Source: Mycolicibacterium hippocampi (GTDB taxonomy: Bacteria > Actinomycetota > Actinomycetes > Mycobacteriales > Mycobacteriaceae). Taken from it: a DNA stretch of 64,000 nucleotides. Positions 1 through 8,038 of the stretch are shown here, piece after piece. Under the pieces are notes generated by a model that searched no databases, had not been told where the DNA came from, and saw only the letters and a list, made by a program, of their open reading frames with translations. Made by a program: the position numbers and the translations under genes. The stretch covers positions 5,456,001 to 5,520,000 of the forward strand of contig NZ_BLLB01000002.1 in NCBI RefSeq assembly GCF_010723735.1, given 5' to 3'. The stretch's first letter is position 1. Each line of letters starts with the position of its first letter.

Positions 1-758
1 CAGCGACAGACCCGTCCCGTCGCCGCCGCGGCCTTGTTGTGACCGAACTCGCCGGCCGCTCGGGTCGCCCCACGCTGCAGGGCCCCGCCGGCGACGATGC
101 CCGCGCCGAGTCCGGTGGAAGCCTTGACGACCAGGACGTCGTCGAAGCCGCCGGATCCGGCGCGCCACTCTGCGAGCGCGATGACGTTGGCGTCGTTGTC
201 CAGCACCACCGGCGCCGCGGTGAGTTCGCGGAAGTACGGCACCAGCGGTGCGCCGTCCCAGCCGCCGAGCACCGGCGAGTCCACGCTGCAGCCCCGCTCC
301 TGGTCGACGGTGCCCGGAAGACTCAGACCGACCCCGAACACCTGCCGGGCGGTGTATCCCGTGCCGGCCAGCAGCAGATCGAGTCGTCTGACCACCTCCG
401 GCATCAGATCCCCGGAGGTCAGCCCCGGCGCCTGGTCGATGTCGACGGCGGCCAGCACCTCGGCAGCCAGATTGCACACCGCCAACCGTGCCCGGCTGCC
501 TCCGATGGCCGCGGTCAACACCACCCCGGCGTCGGCGTTGAAGCTCAGCAGCGTGGGCGGTCGGCCGCCGGTGGACGCCGCCTGTTCCCGCTCGATGACC
601 AGGTCACGGGCGGTGAGTTCCCTCACCCTGGCGGACACCGCCGTCCGCGACAAGCCGGTCAGCTTTCCGGCCTCGGCACGCGTCATGTCGCGTTTGTCCC
701 TGATCAGGGCGTACAGGTCCCCCACAGAAGTCGCGGACGCAGCCCGGAACAGGGACAT
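1..758 (-). CDS. ROK-family transcriptional regulator (3' end outside window)
   Basis: Reading leftward from the ATG at 758, 252 codons are present and the gene runs off the left edge. The first ~70 residues form a winged helix (..TRAEAGKLTGLSRTAVSARV..) ending in a GGRPP hinge. The rest is the ROK sugar-kinase fold, with LDNDANVIALAEW, a glycine-rich STGLGAGIVAGG phosphate loop, and GEFGHN just before the edge, where the family's Cys-rich zinc motif begins. The likely role is sugar-responsive repression. The gene is divergent from the KDPG-aldolase-like/MFS pair across ~86 bp, which makes those genes plausible targets (inference). Family assignment is firm; ligand and start are not. Confidence 0.85.
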   Translation of the reverse strand, partial: MSLFRAASATSVGDLYALIRDKRDMTRAEAGKLTGLSRTAVSARVRELTARDLVIEREQAASTGGRPPTLLSFNADAGVVLTAAIGGSRARLAVCNLAAEVLAAVDIDQAPGLTSGDLMPEVVRRLDLLLAGTGYTARQVFGVGLSLPGTVDQERGCSVDSPVLGGWDGAPLVPYFRELTAAPVVLDNDANVIALAEWRAGSGGFDDVLVVKASTGLGAGIVAGGALQRGATRAAGEFGHNKAAAATGRVCR

Positions 759-844
759 ACCGAGAGCCTAACGGTCCATACTTCTGCATTTCAAAGACTT
801 AAGTCAGATTGAGAAGTACGTTAGCCGCGGTTACCGTTGGTCTG

Positions 845-1507
845 ATGAAGGAGCCGAGATCGCTGTTGGACGTCGCCCCGGTGATGCCCGTGATCAGCGT
901 GCGCAACGCGTCTGACGCCTCCGTCGCGGTGCCGATCGCCCGGGCACTCACCGCGGCGGGACTGCCGCTTGTCCAGGTGGCGATCGACTCGCCCGGCTCA
1001 CTGCGGGCCATCGAGCTGATCGCGACCGAGGCGCCGGAGGTCATCGTCGGGGCCGGCGGGGTCGGCGACGTCGACCAGCCGGCACGAGCCTGCTCGGCGG
1101 GCGCCGAGTTCCTGATCGCCACGGGCGGAGGCGCACCGCTGCGGACGGCGATGTGTGCGACCGAACTGCCACATCTACCCGCTGCCAAGTCCGCCACCGA
1201 AGCCATGGAGCTGCTCGAGGACGGCTACACCGACATGGTGCTGCACCCCGCCACGGCTGTCGGCGGCGTGCGGTACCTCAGGGCGCTCGCAGCATTCGTG
1301 CCCGCTGCCCGGTTCTGCCCTTCTGGCGGGATCACCGCTGCGCAGCTGACGGGCTACCTGACGGCGCCCAACGTCGGGTGCGTCAGCGCGGACTGGCTCA
1401 CGCCGGCAGACGCCGTCCGCCGCCGCGACTGGGATCGGATCCGTCGCCTGGCCGAAACCACGCTGACGCTCGGCAAACCCACCGTCGACGTCCTTCGAGC
1501 ACTGTGA
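845..1507 (+). CDS. KDPG/KHG aldolase-fold protein lacking catalytic residues
   Basis: This 220-aa protein aligns along its length with Entner-Doudoroff KDPG aldolase (Eda): the N-terminal VMPVISV strand, EVIVGAGGV, and the phosphate-site segment RFCPSGGI are all recognisable. The residues that do the chemistry are changed. The Schiff-base Lys (Eda K133, in EFKFFPA) is Val132 in DMVLHPA, the proton-shuttling Glu45 is Gln44, and Arg49 is Asp48. Classical aldolase activity is therefore unlikely; a binding, regulatory or different lyase role is possible. I chose ATG 845 over an in-frame TTG at 809. The stop overlaps the MFS start (GTGA), so the two are translationally coupled, and both lie divergent from the ROK regulator. 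Confidence 0.75.
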   Translation: MKEPRSLLDVAPVMPVISVRNASDASVAVPIARALTAAGLPLVQVAIDSPGSLRAIELIATEAPEVIVGAGGVGDVDQPARACSAGAEFLIATGGGAPLRTAMCATELPHLPAAKSATEAMELLEDGYTDMVLHPATAVGGVRYLRALAAFVPAARFCPSGGITAAQLTGYLTAPNVGCVSADWLTPADAVRRRDWDRIRRLAETTLTLGKPTVDVLRAL

Positions 1508-2733
1508 CCGCGACCCTGGACCGCGCGTCCGGCCCGGTGTCGGTGGTGGCACCGGACCCCGTGGTGCGCTGGCTCGCGGTGGTCGCCCTGGCGCTCGGTG
1601 GGTTCGGCATCGGCACCACCGAGTTCGTGGCGATGGGCCTGCTGCCGGACATCGCCAGCGGCCTGGGCGTATCCGAACCCACTGCCGGGCATGTCATCTC
1701 CGCGTACGCGATGGGTGTGGTGGTCGGCGCCCCGCTGATCGCCGCGGTCACCGCGCGGATGGCGCGCCGGAGGCTACTGCTCGGGTTGATGGCGGTCTTC
1801 ACCGTCGGGAACCTGGCCAGCATGCTGGCGCCGTCCTACGAGTCGCTCATCGCCGCACGGTTCCTGGCGGGCCTGCCACACGGCGCCTTCTTCGGCGTCG
1901 CCGCGATGGTCGCCGCCCACCTAATGGGTCCGCGCAACCGAGCCAGGGCGGTCGCCCATGTGATGTCCGGACTGACGATCGCGACGGTGCTCGGTGTGCC
2001 GATGGCGTCGTGGCTGGGCCAGACACTCGGTTGGCGAGCTGCGTTCGGCCTGGTCGTCGGCGTCGGCGTGGTCACCCTGACCGCACTGTGGTTCTGGCTT
2101 CCGTTCCAGTTGCGATTCATGCCGGCCACCAGCCCGATGACCGAACTCGGTGCGCTGCGCCGGGTGCAGGTCTGGCTGGCGCTGGTGGTGGGCATGATCG
2201 GATTCGGTGGCATGTTCGCCGTGTACACCTACATCGCCACCACCATGACCGATGTCGCCGGGCTGTCGCGCGCGTTGGTTCCGGTGGCGCTTATGGTGTT
2301 CGGCCTCGGGATGGTCGTCGGGAACCTGGTCGGTGGCCGATTGGCCGACCACTCGGTGATCCGGGCGCTCTACCTGTCGATGGGCTCACTGGGTGCCGCG
2401 CTCGCCGCCTTCAGCGTCGCGTCGCACAACCCGTGGGCCGCGCTGGTGTTGCTCTTCGCGATCGGCGCCTCTGGCTCGGCGGTCGCCCCGGCCCTGCAGA
2501 CCAGGCTGATGGACGTCGCCCACGACGCACAGACGCTGGCCGCATCGCTGAATCACTCGGCGCTCAATGTCGGCAACGCCACCGGCGCCCTGGTGGGTGG
2601 CCTGGTGATCGCAGCGGGCCTGGGCTACACGGCGCCCGCCGCTGCCGGTGCACTGCTGGCGCTCGCGGGGATCGCGGTGCTGACGGTGTCGGTGCTGCTG
2701 GAGAGGCGCTCGGTCTCGTCTATGCCGGCCTGA
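1504..2733 (+). CDS. MFS transporter (AraJ/sugar-efflux-like)
   Basis: A 409-aa membrane protein with about twelve hydrophobic segments. The first helix carries GFGIGTTEFVAMGLLPDIA, typical of the AraJ/YdhP sugar- or drug-efflux branch of the major facilitator superfamily, and the cytoplasmic loop after helix 2 is basic (TARMARRRLL). The GTG at 1504 overlaps the stop of the aldolase-fold gene; a longer in-frame extension upstream to 1153 only shadows that gene. The C-terminal half (ASGSAVAPALQTRLMDVA, NVGNATGALVGG) repeats the pseudo-symmetric fold. The substrate cannot be read from sequence; the ROK neighbour suggests a sugar or sugar-derived compound (inference). Confidence 0.85.
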   Translation: MTATLDRASGPVSVVAPDPVVRWLAVVALALGGFGIGTTEFVAMGLLPDIASGLGVSEPTAGHVISAYAMGVVVGAPLIAAVTARMARRRLLLGLMAVFTVGNLASMLAPSYESLIAARFLAGLPHGAFFGVAAMVAAHLMGPRNRARAVAHVMSGLTIATVLGVPMASWLGQTLGWRAAFGLVVGVGVVTLTALWFWLPFQLRFMPATSPMTELGALRRVQVWLALVVGMIGFGGMFAVYTYIATTMTDVAGLSRALVPVALMVFGLGMVVGNLVGGRLADHSVIRALYLSMGSLGAALAAFSVASHNPWAALVLLFAIGASGSAVAPALQTRLMDVAHDAQTLAASLNHSALNVGNATGALVGGLVIAAGLGYTAPAAAGALLALAGIAVLTVSVLLERRSVSSMPA

Positions 2734-2799
2734 CGCCCAGCTTCGCGACCTACAATCCGGTCGTCCCAACAGAAGGGCCGAAGCCGTGGAGGAGCCTCC

Positions 2800-3453
2800 G
2801 TGACCGTCAGTCTCGACGAGATCCGGGTCGCCGATCCAGTGCAGGCCTGGACGCAGGCGGGGTTCGCGGTGGGTTCCGACGCGGTCTGCCGGCTCGGTGG
2901 CGTAGGCATCAGGCTGGTCGGACGCGACCGCGGCTCCGGCATCGTCGGGTGGTCGTTGCGGGGGCTGCCACCCGGCCGCTCGATCGATGACCTCGACGGT
3001 GTCCCGACGACGCGGTCAGACGCGGCTCCGGGCACACCGGGCACGCACGCCAACGGCGTTCTCGCGATCGACCATGTTGTACTGCTTTCGCCGGATCTGG
3101 GTCGCACGGTCGAGTCGCTGGCAGCCGTCGGTGTGGAGCCGCGACGGGAACGCGACGGTGAGCTCGGCGGACGGCCGATCCGCCAGATCTTCTTCCGGCT
3201 CGGCGAGATGATCATCGAGGTCGTCGGTTCGCCGGACAGCACCGGCAAGGATCCGTCCACTCTCTGGGGAATCACCTACGTCGTCGCAGACATCGACGCC
3301 ACAGCCGCGTTTTTCGGTGACCGCGCCGCACCGGTCAAGGACGCGGTCCAGCCCGGGCGCCGGATCAGCACGCTGCGCCATGACCAACTCGGGATATCGG
3401 TACGTACGGCCGTGATCTCGGCGCCCGTCCGAGACGCCGAGGCGCGTCGCTGA
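2800..3453 (+). CDS. VOC (glyoxalase-like) superfamily protein
   Basis: A 217-aa protein. After a poorly conserved first third, residues ~85-215 form one VOC module: LAIDHVVLLSPDLGRTVESLAAVGVEPRRER, then IFFRLGEMIIEVVG, then WGITYVVADIDATAAFFGD. The paired beta-alpha-beta-beta-beta units normally place metal ligands on His and Glu; His (AIDHVV) and Glu (MIIEVV) are visible, so metal binding is plausible. The GTG start at 2800 is supported by GGAGGAG a few bases upstream. This superfamily includes glyoxalases, epimerases, dioxygenases and resistance proteins, so no reaction is assigned. Confidence 0.75.
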   Translation: MTVSLDEIRVADPVQAWTQAGFAVGSDAVCRLGGVGIRLVGRDRGSGIVGWSLRGLPPGRSIDDLDGVPTTRSDAAPGTPGTHANGVLAIDHVVLLSPDLGRTVESLAAVGVEPRRERDGELGGRPIRQIFFRLGEMIIEVVGSPDSTGKDPSTLWGITYVVADIDATAAFFGDRAAPVKDAVQPGRRISTLRHDQLGISVRTAVISAPVRDAEARR

Positions 3454-3488
3454 GCCGGCCAGCCGACCGGATTGCCTATCCTCGGCGC

Positions 3489-3680
3489 ATGACCGAACCC
3501 GCGGACCGCGGCCCCGTCTTCGACGGCGTCCGAGTCGGCAGGCCCGCAACCGGCGCGCTTGTCGACGCCGGTTACCGCACCCTTGCGGATCTGCCGGCGG
3601 ATCTCGAAGCGCTGCTCGCTCTTCACGGCGTGGGGCCGAAAGCTGTGCGTCTGCTCGGACAAGCCCTGGGGGACTTGTGA
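3489..3680 (+). CDS. Small helix-hairpin-helix protein
   Basis: This 63-aa protein is dominated by a helix-hairpin-helix-like segment: GYRTLADLPADLEALLALHGVGPKAV (here split: helix TLADL.., hairpin HGVGPKAV, helix RLLGQAL). HhH motifs contact the DNA backbone non-specifically and occur in repair and replication proteins. Its stop overlaps the rnhA start (GTGA), so the two are cotranslated. A role beside RNase H in nucleic-acid metabolism is inference; the protein is too short for more. Confidence 0.65.
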   Translation: MTEPADRGPVFDGVRVGRPATGALVDAGYRTLADLPADLEALLALHGVGPKAVRLLGQALGDL

Positions 3681-4150
3681 GCGACCATGTCGTGGTCATC
3701 CACACCGACGGCGGGTGCCGGCCCAACCCCGGCCCGGGCGGCTGGGGCGCGGTGTTGCGCCACCGTGAGCACGTCCGCGAGATGTACGGCGGCGAATCCG
3801 GTGAGACCAGCAACAACCGGATGGAGTTGACCGCGCCGATCATGGCGCTCGAGGCGCTCACCAGACCGGTGGTGGTGCATCTGTACACCGACAGCACCTA
3901 CGTGCGCAACGGCATCACCAAGTGGGTGCTCGGCTGGGAACACAACGGCTGGATGACGGCCGCGAAGCAGCCGGTGAAGAACGTGGATCTGTGGCAGCGA
4001 CTCCAGATCGCCTGCGCGCTGCACTCAGTCGAGTGGTTCTGGGTGAAGGGTCATTCTGGAGTCGCCGACAACGAGTTGGCCGATCAACTGGCGACGCGCG
4101 GCATGCAACAAGCCATCGGCACTGGCCGAGATCACCCGACCGCGCTGTAG
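3677..4150 (+). CDS. rnhA: Ribonuclease HI
   Basis: A 157-aa type 1 RNase H that cleaves the RNA strand of RNA-DNA hybrids (R-loops, primers). The four carboxylates of the DEDD site are present: Asp11 (HTDGG), Glu50 (NNRMEL), Asp72 (YTDST) and Asp136 (NELAD), with the flap His126 in VKGHSG. Length matches E. coli RnhA (155 aa). The region corresponding to the basic protrusion is present (WEHNGWMTAAKQPVKN). The GTG start at 3677 overlaps the stop of the small HhH gene. Two hairpins lie downstream before the convergent HNH gene. Confidence 0.93.
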   Translation: MSDHVVVIHTDGGCRPNPGPGGWGAVLRHREHVREMYGGESGETSNNRMELTAPIMALEALTRPVVVHLYTDSTYVRNGITKWVLGWEHNGWMTAAKQPVKNVDLWQRLQIACALHSVEWFWVKGHSGVADNELADQLATRGMQQAIGTGRDHPTAL

Positions 4151-4172
4151 GCGTAAACTGTTGTCCTACAGC
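4144..4172. terminator. Hairpin at the rnhA stop codon
   Basis: GCTGTAGG at 4144-4151 is complementary to CCTACAGC at 4165-4172 (8-bp arms, 13-nt loop). The stem includes the rnhA stop codon, and an AT-rich stretch (ATATTCC) follows. It is a candidate terminator or mRNA 3' stabiliser; there is no clear U-tract. Confidence 0.4.
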
Positions 4173-4194
4173 ATATTCCATGCACGCCCTTAGC

Positions 4195-4236
4195 AGAGTG
4201 CACCTCCCCTCCTTTGGGAACGCGGAGGTGCACTCT
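4195..4236. terminator. 13-bp perfect inverted repeat between convergent genes
   Basis: AGAGTGCACCTCC (4195-4207) is the exact reverse complement of GGAGGTGCACTCT (4224-4236), with a 16-nt loop. It sits between rnhA (ends 4150) and the convergent 13E12 gene (ends 4253), so it can serve both strands as a bidirectional terminator. U-tracts are weak, as is common in mycobacteria. Confidence 0.55.
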
Positions 4237-4252
4237 GTGAAGCACGCGGCTG

Positions 4253-5764
4253 TCAGGCTGCTTGGTTTTCTGGTGGTGCGGGGCCGCCGGGTTCGCCGGG
4301 TTCGCCGGTGCGGGTCGCTTCGGTGGGCTCGCCGGGTTCAGTGGTGCGGGCCGCTTCGGGCTCGCCCCGCTTTCCGGTGGTCTCCGCACGCGTGGGCTCT
4401 TCTGGTGGGTTGAGGAGTCGTTCGGGGAGGTGGTGGTAGTTGATCCGGGTCTGGCCGGTGTCCAAGGGTGGCGGCGGGATCCATTCGACCTCGCAGCGTT
4501 CGTTCATCCGGGTGCGCCAGCCGCCGTCGGTGTCCACAGCGCGGTTATCAGGCCCGCACGCCAAACCCATCTCGTCGACGTTGGTGTTCCCGCCGTCAGC
4601 CCAGTCAGCAGCGGCGTGATGGGCCTGGCAGCCGTAAGCACCCACGGTGCAGCCCGGTTTGGTGCAACCCCCATCGCGGGCGATCAGCATGATCCGCTGC
4701 GCCGGGGACGCGACCCGTTTCGCCCGGAACAACGCCAACGCCGAGCCGGTGGCTTTGTCGAACACCGCCAGGTGATGGTTGGCGTGCGCACCCATCCGGA
4801 TCACGTCGGCGATCGGCACCACCGTGCCCCCACCGCTGACACCGACCCCGGCACGCGATTCCAGATCCTGCAAGGTGGTGCGGATGATGACCGCGACCGG
4901 TAACCCGTTGAGCGTGCCGAGTTCCCCGCTCATCAACGCGATCCGCCCCACCACCACCAGCGCGTCGTGCTGGCGCTGGGCCAGGCTGCGGTGATCATTG
5001 TCGATCTGAGCTTGCGACGGCGTCCCCGAGGTGCACGGTTCAGGGTCGTCGGGGTTGCACATGCCTGGGGCGGCGTACTTGGCGAAGATCGCCTCCCACA
5101 CCACCGCGGCCTCGGGGCTCAACTCCCCGGTGACCGGGGTCATCGCATCACCGCGCTGCTTACCCAGCCTCACTCCGCGTTTGCGGGCCCGCTCGGCGTC
5201 ATCAGGCACCGGGCCGTCCTGATCGAGCAGAAACAACCTCAACGCGGCGGTGTCTTTGAGAGCCTTGGGTCCCACCCCGGCCGCGACCCGCACCAAATCG
5301 ACTTCGAACTGCCCACGGGTCGCGGCGTCGACGAACCCCGGCAGCCGGTTCACCGCGTGACGGATCACCGCGACATGCTCGGCGTTGATCAATCCCAACG
5401 CCCGGGCGGCCGCAGTCGCCGGCAGCGCTGCGGGCAGCGGCTCTCCGGTCACCGTGCGCCGCGGCGCCAACACCGCCGCCTCGCCCAGGCGGCGGTGGGC
5501 TTCGCCGTGGGAGATCCGCCACCGGATCGCCAACACGTCCTTCCAGGATTTGGCGCCCAGCTGCTGCGGAGTCGCCTCGACCTGCAACCGGGCCAACAAC
5601 CGATCCCGCAACCCCGGCAGTTGACACCACAACGTCTCCAACTCATCGAGCGAGTCGATCAGCTCAGCACGGGTCAACAGGTCGATATCGCAGGCGGCCA
5701 CCGCATCAAAAGCAGCCCGCAACGCGGCCACCGCCTCCTGCAAAACCATCCCCGTACCCGACAT
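4253..5764 (-). CDS. 13E12-repeat family DUF222/HNH endonuclease-like protein
   Basis: A ~500-aa member of the mycobacterial 13E12 family. The DUF222 domain fills residues ~10-300 (AACDIDLLTRAEL, ELETLWCQLPGLRDRLLARLQ, GAKSWKDVLAIRWRIS). A C-terminal HNH nuclease-like motif follows (RDGGCTKPGC, CQAHH, CGPDNRAVD). The tail is low-complexity with repeated GEP units. Start codons are possible at 5779, 5764 and 5749. I prefer ATG 5764 (MSGTGMV..) because the 5779 codon lies inside an SOS-box-like palindrome. 13E12 genes are known members of the mycobacterial SOS regulon. Activity of the HNH site is not established. Confidence 0.85.
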   Translation of the reverse strand: MSGTGMVLQEAVAALRAAFDAVAACDIDLLTRAELIDSLDELETLWCQLPGLRDRLLARLQVEATPQQLGAKSWKDVLAIRWRISHGEAHRRLGEAAVLAPRRTVTGEPLPAALPATAAARALGLINAEHVAVIRHAVNRLPGFVDAATRGQFEVDLVRVAAGVGPKALKDTAALRLFLLDQDGPVPDDAERARKRGVRLGKQRGDAMTPVTGELSPEAAVVWEAIFAKYAAPGMCNPDDPEPCTSGTPSQAQIDNDHRSLAQRQHDALVVVGRIALMSGELGTLNGLPVAVIIRTTLQDLESRAGVGVSGGGTVVPIADVIRMGAHANHHLAVFDKATGSALALFRAKRVASPAQRIMLIARDGGCTKPGCTVGAYGCQAHHAAADWADGGNTNVDEMGLACGPDNRAVDTDGGWRTRMNERCEVEWIPPPPLDTGQTRINYHHLPERLLNPPEEPTRAETTGKRGEPEAARTTEPGEPTEATRTGEPGEPGGPAPPENQAA

Positions 5765-5767
5765 GAC

Positions 5768-5783
5768 TCGAACATACATTCGA
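5768..5783 (-). promoter_or_regulatory. SOS (LexA) box-like site at the 13E12 gene start
   Basis: TCGAAC-ATAC-ATTCGA matches the mycobacterial/Gram-positive LexA consensus TCGAAC-N4-GTTCGA at 11 of 12 defined bases. It overlaps the most upstream possible start codon of the 13E12 gene, the arrangement described for SOS-regulated 13E12 genes. It predicts induction after DNA damage. Confidence 0.65.
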
Positions 5784-5827
5784 CCACCGACAATTTTCGG
5801 CGGGCGAAGTGTCCCGACGTATTCGCA

Positions 5828-5946
5828 TCAACCGGCGGCGCCGCAGAGCGCGGGCGCCTCTCGTGGGGTGTAGAGCATCACCCAGTGGTCGCGCTCGGGA
5901 TCGTGCAGCACCTCACTGTCGAAAATCAGCCAGCCACGGGGTCGGA
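5828..5946 (-). pseudogene. Out-of-frame C-terminal end of the XRE/MmyB regulator
   Basis: In the frame shifted relative to the regulator, this stretch encodes RGWLIFDSEVLHDPERDHWV followed by MLYTPREAPA. That is the conserved final beta-strand of MmyB-type sensor domains (..GWLxFDSEVLHDPERD.WxxLYTxR..). It joins the upstream frame at a C-rich run near 5937-5946. It has no independent start and is not a separate gene. Confidence 0.65.
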
Positions 5947-6647
5947 TGGCGTAGTCGTTTGACCGCTGACCGCCGCGCACCGACCTCACCTCGCTCCCAC
6001 TGGGCGCGGAATGCCGGGCTGGTCGCAGAGAGCTCGCCGAGCAGCGCATGCAGGTACTCATCGTCCGGGTACCGACTCAGCGCCGACCGTAATTGCGCCG
6101 TTGCCTCGCTGGCGAGTTGGTCGATCCCGTCCTCGCCGAGGACGTCGCGAAGCGGTCCAGCCATGAAGCACTGGTAGACGATGTTGCGGCCGTACGTTCC
6201 CCCCGCCGAAAGCGGGCCGAAGAGCTCCGCCGCAGCGGCGTTGTGCGCCAACAGGTCCAGGCGCCCGTCGTGAACGGTGATCGGCGTGGTGTCGCCGAGA
6301 CTGCGCATCAACCGCAGCAGGCCCGGCCGTACCTCGGTGCCGGGCGCGTCGGGTTCAGGGGGCAACTCACCGGCGAGTCGGAACAGGTGCGCGCGTTCGA
6401 CGTCCGACAGCTCGAACGCTCTCGCCAAGGCCCCGAGGATCTCTCGCGACGGGCGTGGCGACCGGCCCTGCTCGAGCCGGGTGTAGTACTCGACCGAGAT
6501 TCCGGCGACGTCGGACAGCTCCTGGCGGCGCAGCCCCGGAACCCGCCGCTGCGACGCCCGCGCCCCGCCCGGCGGATTCGGCGGCGCCATCTGGGCGCGC
6601 CGGTGACGCAGGTACTCCCCGAAGTCCGCCCGGTCGTTGTTGGTCAC
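5913..6647 (-). CDS. XRE regulator with MmyB-like sensor domain, C-terminus lost by frameshift
   Basis: Residues ~8-75 form an XRE helix-turn-helix (FGEYLRHRRAQM, VPGLRRQELSDVAGISVEYYTRLEQGRSPRPS). Residues ~100-235 form the MmyB-like ligand-binding domain common in actinobacterial regulators of divergent dehydrogenases. The reading frame stops at 5913 after LRHPTPWLADFRQ. In another frame, immediately on, the missing end of the domain is readable (GWLIFDSEVLHDPERDHWV.. down to 5828). A single-base loss in the C-rich run near 5937-5946 explains this. The gene is divergent from the SDR gene at 6770, its probable target. It may be non-functional, or the break could be a sequence error. Confidence 0.8.
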   Translation of the reverse strand: MTNNDRADFGEYLRHRRAQMAPPNPPGGARASQRRVPGLRRQELSDVAGISVEYYTRLEQGRSPRPSREILGALARAFELSDVERAHLFRLAGELPPEPDAPGTEVRPGLLRLMRSLGDTTPITVHDGRLDLLAHNAAAAELFGPLSAGGTYGRNIVYQCFMAGPLRDVLGEDGIDQLASEATAQLRSALSRYPDDEYLHALLGELSATSPAFRAQWERGEVGARRSAVKRLRHPTPWLADFRQ

Positions 6648-6769
6648 GTGGCCGTCACTTCACCATTGTGCCTGCGGCCGCGTGCGGCGGAGTCCCATGA
6701 GCATGGCCCTACCGATACCAGGCTCGGCGGGGTCTTCCCCACCCGACCGTGGTGCCGCACATTCAGCAC

Positions 6770-7702
6770 ATGAACACAACCACCGAGACCATCGTCATGA
6801 CCGGCGCCACAAGGGGAATCGGTTTCCGAGCGGCACAGGACATCCTGCGCCGCAGTCCCGGGACCCACCTGGTGCTCCTGGCGCGAGAAAACACCGGCGC
6901 CGAGGCACTGCACCGTTTGCACGAGATCTCACCGGAGGTCTCGATGATCAGCACCGATCTCGCGAGCAAGGCGAGCATCGAGACTGCCGCAGCACAGCTG
7001 GAAGACCGTCTCGACGGAGGTGAGCTGTCCCCTCTGCGGGGCGTGGTCTGCAACGGTGGCGTCCACCTCGCCGACGCGCTCCACACCACCGTGGACGGGT
7101 ACGAGACGACCTTCGCCGTCAACGTCCTGTCGACACACCTGCTCCTTCGACGACTGCACCCGCACCTCCGTGCGCCGACACGCATCGTCGTCACGGTCAG
7201 CGACGCCCACTTCGGCGACTTCCGGCACACTGCCGGCACACTGCCACCACCGCGATGGTCGACGCCCGAGATTCTCGCCCACCCGGGCGCGTTCGACCGA
7301 CCCGACCGCGTCCGCGCGGGCCGCCGTGCTTATGCGACGAGCAAGCTGGCCGGTATCCACCTCGTACACGAATGGGCCCGCCGCCTACCCGAAGCCATCA
7401 ATATCGTCTCCTACAACCCGAGTCTGGTGACGGGCACCGGGCTCGCGCGCGATGCGGGCGGGGCATTCCCGTTCCTGATGAAATGGATCGTCCCGGTCCT
7501 GGAGGCCACACCCATCGTGGACACCGCACCGGTCGCCGGTCGAAAGCTTGCCGATGTGGTCCTCGGTGTGACAACAGCTCCCACCGGCGCCTACATCCAC
7601 CGCACTCAGGCCACGGCGTCATCCGCCGAGTCGTACGACACCGATCGCGAACGGGAACTATGGGACTGGATGGAACAGGCGAGCGCTTCTGATGCTCGCT
7701 AG
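6770..7702 (+). CDS. Short-chain dehydrogenase (retinol-dehydrogenase-like)
   Basis: A 310-aa SDR of the longer retinol dehydrogenase/protochlorophyllide-reductase-like group. The nucleotide-binding TGATRGIGF lies near residue 13, the adenine-pocket Asp is in STDLAS, and the catalytic region has VTVSDAHFGDF (Ser) and RAYATSKLAG (Tyr-x-x-x-Lys). The N-terminal CNGG takes the place of the usual NNAG. ATG 6770 is preferred over two upstream in-frame GTGs (6749, 6752). The divergent XRE/MmyB regulator is its likely controller. The substrate is unknown. Confidence 0.82.
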   Translation: MNTTTETIVMTGATRGIGFRAAQDILRRSPGTHLVLLARENTGAEALHRLHEISPEVSMISTDLASKASIETAAAQLEDRLDGGELSPLRGVVCNGGVHLADALHTTVDGYETTFAVNVLSTHLLLRRLHPHLRAPTRIVVTVSDAHFGDFRHTAGTLPPPRWSTPEILAHPGAFDRPDRVRAGRRAYATSKLAGIHLVHEWARRLPEAINIVSYNPSLVTGTGLARDAGGAFPFLMKWIVPVLEATPIVDTAPVAGRKLADVVLGVTTAPTGAYIHRTQATASSAESYDTDRERELWDWMEQASASDAR

Positions 7703-7784
7703 GACTCCCACCTGACGGACGGAGAGGCCATGCGGGGTTCCAGCCGCGATGTGTGGGCCGCCTGGCTGTCGACAACTGATCGCC

Positions 7785-8030
7785 ACGCGCGCCACCCGCG
7801 GCGGCGCCGCCTCGGGACACCTCAGGCAGCTCGGCAAGTCCTTCACGAAGCTCGGCACCCTGATCGAAGACGGCTTGGACGCTTCGCAGCGCGCCGCGCT
7901 CGGTGATCTACTGCTCACCACGGTGCGCGGCCTGGTCGCGACGCAGTTGATCATGTCCAGTGATGTTGAGACTGGCGACAGCAGAAGGGTTCTCATTGAG
8001 GTGATAAGCACCTACCGCGACCGAGAACAA
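7785..8030 (+). pseudogene. Remnant of a TetR-family C-terminal domain
   Basis: The plus-strand frame through this region reads like the end of a TetR ligand-binding domain (..FTKLGTLIEDGLDASQRAALGDL then LLTTVRGLVATQ..), but no helix-turn-helix precedes it. The frame continues without a natural stop into sequence antisense to the neighbouring tetR gene. I read it as the 3' fragment of a deleted regulator. Nothing else is seen between the SDR gene and the tetR gene. Confidence 0.45.
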
Positions 8031-8038
8031 CAACCGGC

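Noticed and set aside
2010..2990. A 326-codon plus-strand frame across the MFS end
   Set aside because: Out-of-frame shadow of the MFS and VOC genes with Arg/Gly-rich composition.
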